Shown here: piece by piece, positions 6,665 to 7,763 of the stretch
Layout of the letters: each line of letters begins with the position of its first letter
How positions within the stretch are numbered: the stretch's first letter is position 1
The notes under the pieces: model-generated
Seen by the model: only the letters and a program-made list of their open reading frames with translations
Database searches by the model: none
Told to the model about the DNA's origin: nothing
Source of the DNA: CAYUVF01 sp964448045
GTDB lineage: Bacteria; Bacteroidota; Rhodothermia; Rhodothermales; Salinibacteraceae
NCBI GenBank assembly: GCA_964448045.1
Contig: CAYUVF010000094.1
Location: 1 to 7,763 of the forward strand
DNA length: 7,763 nt
Direction: 5' to 3'
Translations under genes and position numbers: made by a program

Positions 6665-7077
6665 TGAGTAGGTGGATCGAAGTTGATTTTGTGCACAAAG
6701 TGTTATGGGGAATCGTTATCCTGCTCGTAGGCGTCGGCTTGGTAGAAAAGCTTTTCGCGCTGTATCGCGAATTCGTGTATGTTCAGCCCGATGTCCTGAT
6801 CATTAGCATACTTCTCGCAGCGTCGTTGCTACAAGGAATGGGCGGTGCCGGATTGATACAGTCGTCTCAACGATGGCGAAGTCTTGCGTTTGGAGCCCTT
6901 TATGTAGTGGGAATCGGGGAGCTCCTTTTGTACATCGGGAATGCCGTTATGCTAAATCAACCGGATATATGCAATACACTTGTAGGTAATGAGCCGGTAG
7001 AGCCCCTCGTAGGCCAAACAACGTTTCTCGGGCTCCTTGTGGGGATGCACGTGATAGAAGCGTATCGTTCGGAATGA
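6661..7077 (+). CDS. Small four-helix membrane protein, possibly DoxX/MauE-like
   Basis: The 138-residue protein shows four hydrophobic segments at about 14-33, 44-66, 74-97 and 116-134. Its start codon overlaps the lipoprotein stop (ATGA, 6661-6664), implying translational coupling and a shared function. The layout, with a first helix ending in VGLVEKLFALY and a compact four-helix bundle, recalls the DoxX/MauE group that supports disulfide handling in the envelope. That would suit a Cys-rich exported peptide. However, only one Cys (Cys104, in a short loop before the last helix) is present and no CxxC or CxC is visible, so the assignment is weak. It is safest to call it an inner-membrane protein of unknown function belonging to the peptide/propeller module. 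Confidence 0.7.
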   Translation: MMSRWIEVDFVHKVLWGIVILLVGVGLVEKLFALYREFVYVQPDVLIISILLAASLLQGMGGAGLIQSSQRWRSLAFGALYVVGIGELLLYIGNAVMLNQPDICNTLVGNEPVEPLVGQTTFLGLLVGMHVIEAYRSE

Positions 7078-7171
7078 GGAGTGTGGGCATTGGAGCAGTA
7101 TCTTGTGATGGTTGGTAACGAAGATAGTATCGACAAGTTAAGGTGATTCCCCAGTGTACCGGACAAAGGTT
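7078..7171. other. Gap between the module and IS256 debris, no gene seen
   Basis: The frame from GTG 7081 to TGA 7144-7146 gives 21 residues with no usable ribosome binding site. No terminator with a T-run is visible. The stretch may be the remnant of a further module gene, but nothing supports this strongly. Confidence 0.3.
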
Positions 7172-7200
7172 GTGTCAGGGAAGTTGTGTAAAGAGTTGAG

Positions 7201-7239
7201 GGTGGCCCGGCTCGAATCGACGAATAGAAAAGGGCCACT
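7201..7239 (+). other. Leader hairpin 1 of the IS256 remnant
   Basis: GTGGCCC (7202-7208) and GGGCCAC (7232-7238) form a perfect 7-bp stem around a 23-base loop, extendable by one G-T pair. It lies between the IS end and the transposase start. Confidence 0.4.
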
Positions 7240-7250
7240 GCCGCCTGTTA

Positions 7251-7283
7251 GGTTGGTTTGACTCACCGAAAGTCGAATCAACC
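7251..7283 (+). other. Leader hairpin 2, 13-pair RNA stem just before the transposase start
   Basis: GGTTGGTTTGACT (7251-7263) pairs with AGTCGAATCAACC (7271-7283) over all 13 positions, counting two G-U pairs, with a 7-base loop. It ends 12 bases before ATG 7296 and is not followed by a T-run, so termination is unlikely. Structures at this place in insertion sequences often limit translation from outside transcripts. Confidence 0.5.
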
Positions 7284-7295
7284 ACGCAGACGACA

Positions 7296-7643
7296 ATGAC
7301 CCAACTTCAGGTAACGTTTGACGAGGAGACCCTCCGCGAAGCTTTGTTTGGCGATAAGGGAGCCGAACTGCTCCTTGAGACGGTCATGAACGAGATTCTA
7401 CAGGCCGAGATGACCGAACATCTCCGGGCCGGGCCCGGCGAGCAAACCGACGAGCGAAGAGGCTACCGCAACGGAAGCTACCAGCGGCGGCTCGAAGAGG
7501 CTACGGAAGAGCTCAAAGACAAGGCACCTGCGGCCCTTGAGACGCTTGATAGGGTGTTGTTGAACGAAGGCTGGGTTAAAGACCGATCGGAGGCCAACCG
7601 AACAGGGTTTCAGTCGTGTGGTTTGGCAAGTATGCAAACTTAG
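7296..7643 (+). pseudogene. IS256-family transposase relic with internal deletion
   Basis: Residues 1-66 match the normal N-terminus of IS256/Mutator-type transposases: ELLLETVMNEILQAEMTEHL, then ERRGYRNGSYQRR, which in intact proteins leads into the 'LTTRVG.L.L.VPR' segment. Here it jumps directly to LEEATEELKDKAPAALETLD, which resembles the region shortly before the C-terminal 'LRTTN..ERLN' motif. The middle of about 250 residues, including the DDE active site, is missing. After about residue 86 the sequence no longer resembles the family and stops at 7641-7643. The 115-residue product cannot be an active transposase, since full-length ones are about 400 residues. It might bind IS ends, but more likely it is decaying debris. 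Confidence 0.75.
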
Positions 7644-7710
7644 TTGAAAAAGCGGGAGAAGGGATTCGTCCCCGGACGGCTCATTCGCGGTCGGGAATGG
7701 CTTCTTTTAG

Positions 7711-7763
7711 GAGAGTGTCCAAGCAACTGTGTAAATGGCCAGTCGTCATCGTAGCGGCATGCG
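7711..7763 (+). mobile_element. Second IS256-like terminus, continuing beyond the window
   Basis: GTGTC (7715-7719), 8 bases, then TGTGTAAA (7728-7735) repeats the spacing and conserved bases of the terminus at 7172-7192, in the same orientation. The spacer bases differ, so it belongs to a different IS256-family element. It would be the left end of an element whose body lies to the right of the window. Confidence 0.45.

Larger units (their letters stand above)
7172..7643 (+). mobile_element. IS256-family element remnant, left end plus deleted transposase
   Basis: The left end carries GTGTC (7172-7176), an 8-base spacer and TGTGTAAA (7185-7192), which looks like an IS256-type terminus. A leader with two hairpins follows, then a transposase relic beginning at 7296. 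No inverted copy of the terminus (TTTACACA, spacer, GACAC) is found to the right within the window, so the right end is lost. The exact left boundary may be a few bases before 7172. Confidence 0.6.

Noticed and set aside
7081..7146. 21-codon frame from GTG 7081 (or 18 codons from TTG 7090)
   Set aside because: No ribosome binding site at a workable distance, very short, and no recognisable motif. At most a remnant.
7653..7675. tRNA 3'-half-like pattern on the minus strand (GACGAATCCC followed by CTCCCGC)
   Set aside because: The T-loop lacks TTC, the T-stem pairs at only three positions, no matching 5' acceptor strand lies at the right distance and no anticodon arm is visible.

Overview
The window most likely comes from a GC-rich member of the Bacteroidota/Rhodothermota side of the tree (Salinibacter/Rhodothermales-like). 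The basis is an NVEALA-like exported peptide gene next to a 6-bladed beta-propeller lipoprotein, a pairing I know mainly from Bacteroidota, together with a strongly GC-rich RND transporter gene. The assignment is an inference; there is no rRNA or other taxonomic marker here.

Layout. Positions 1-463 hold the tail of a gene that begins before the window (2-166), a short GC-rich open stretch that looks like a gene remnant (188-292), a hairpin, a degenerate heptamer repeat and a possible promoter. Positions 464-3559 encode a full-length RND efflux permease with no adaptor or outer-membrane partner in view. Positions 3560-7077 are visibly less GC-rich and hold an accessory-looking module: a 145-residue AraC-type DNA-binding protein (3666-4103), a small cysteine-rich exported peptide gene (4188-5485, interrupted), a beta-propeller lipoprotein (5558-6664) and a four-helix membrane protein (6661-7077). 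The last two overlap by ATGA.

The clearest event is an IS982-family insertion (4232-5262, 1031 bp, imperfect terminal inverted repeats beginning AC, 6-bp target duplication ATTAGC) inside the signal-peptide codons of the small peptide gene. Removing the element and one target copy restores an uninterrupted 86-codon frame: a Lys-rich start, a hydrophobic core, a likely AYA/Q cleavage site and a mature part of about 46 residues with ten cysteines. The intact locus therefore probably made a regulator, an exported Cys-rich peptide, a surface or periplasmic propeller lipoprotein and an inner-membrane protein. In this copy the peptide is disrupted.

Positions 7172-7763 are insertion-sequence debris: an IS256-family left end with two leader hairpins, a transposase relic whose N-terminal part is joined directly to a C-terminal piece, and a second IS256-like left end in the same orientation that runs off the window.
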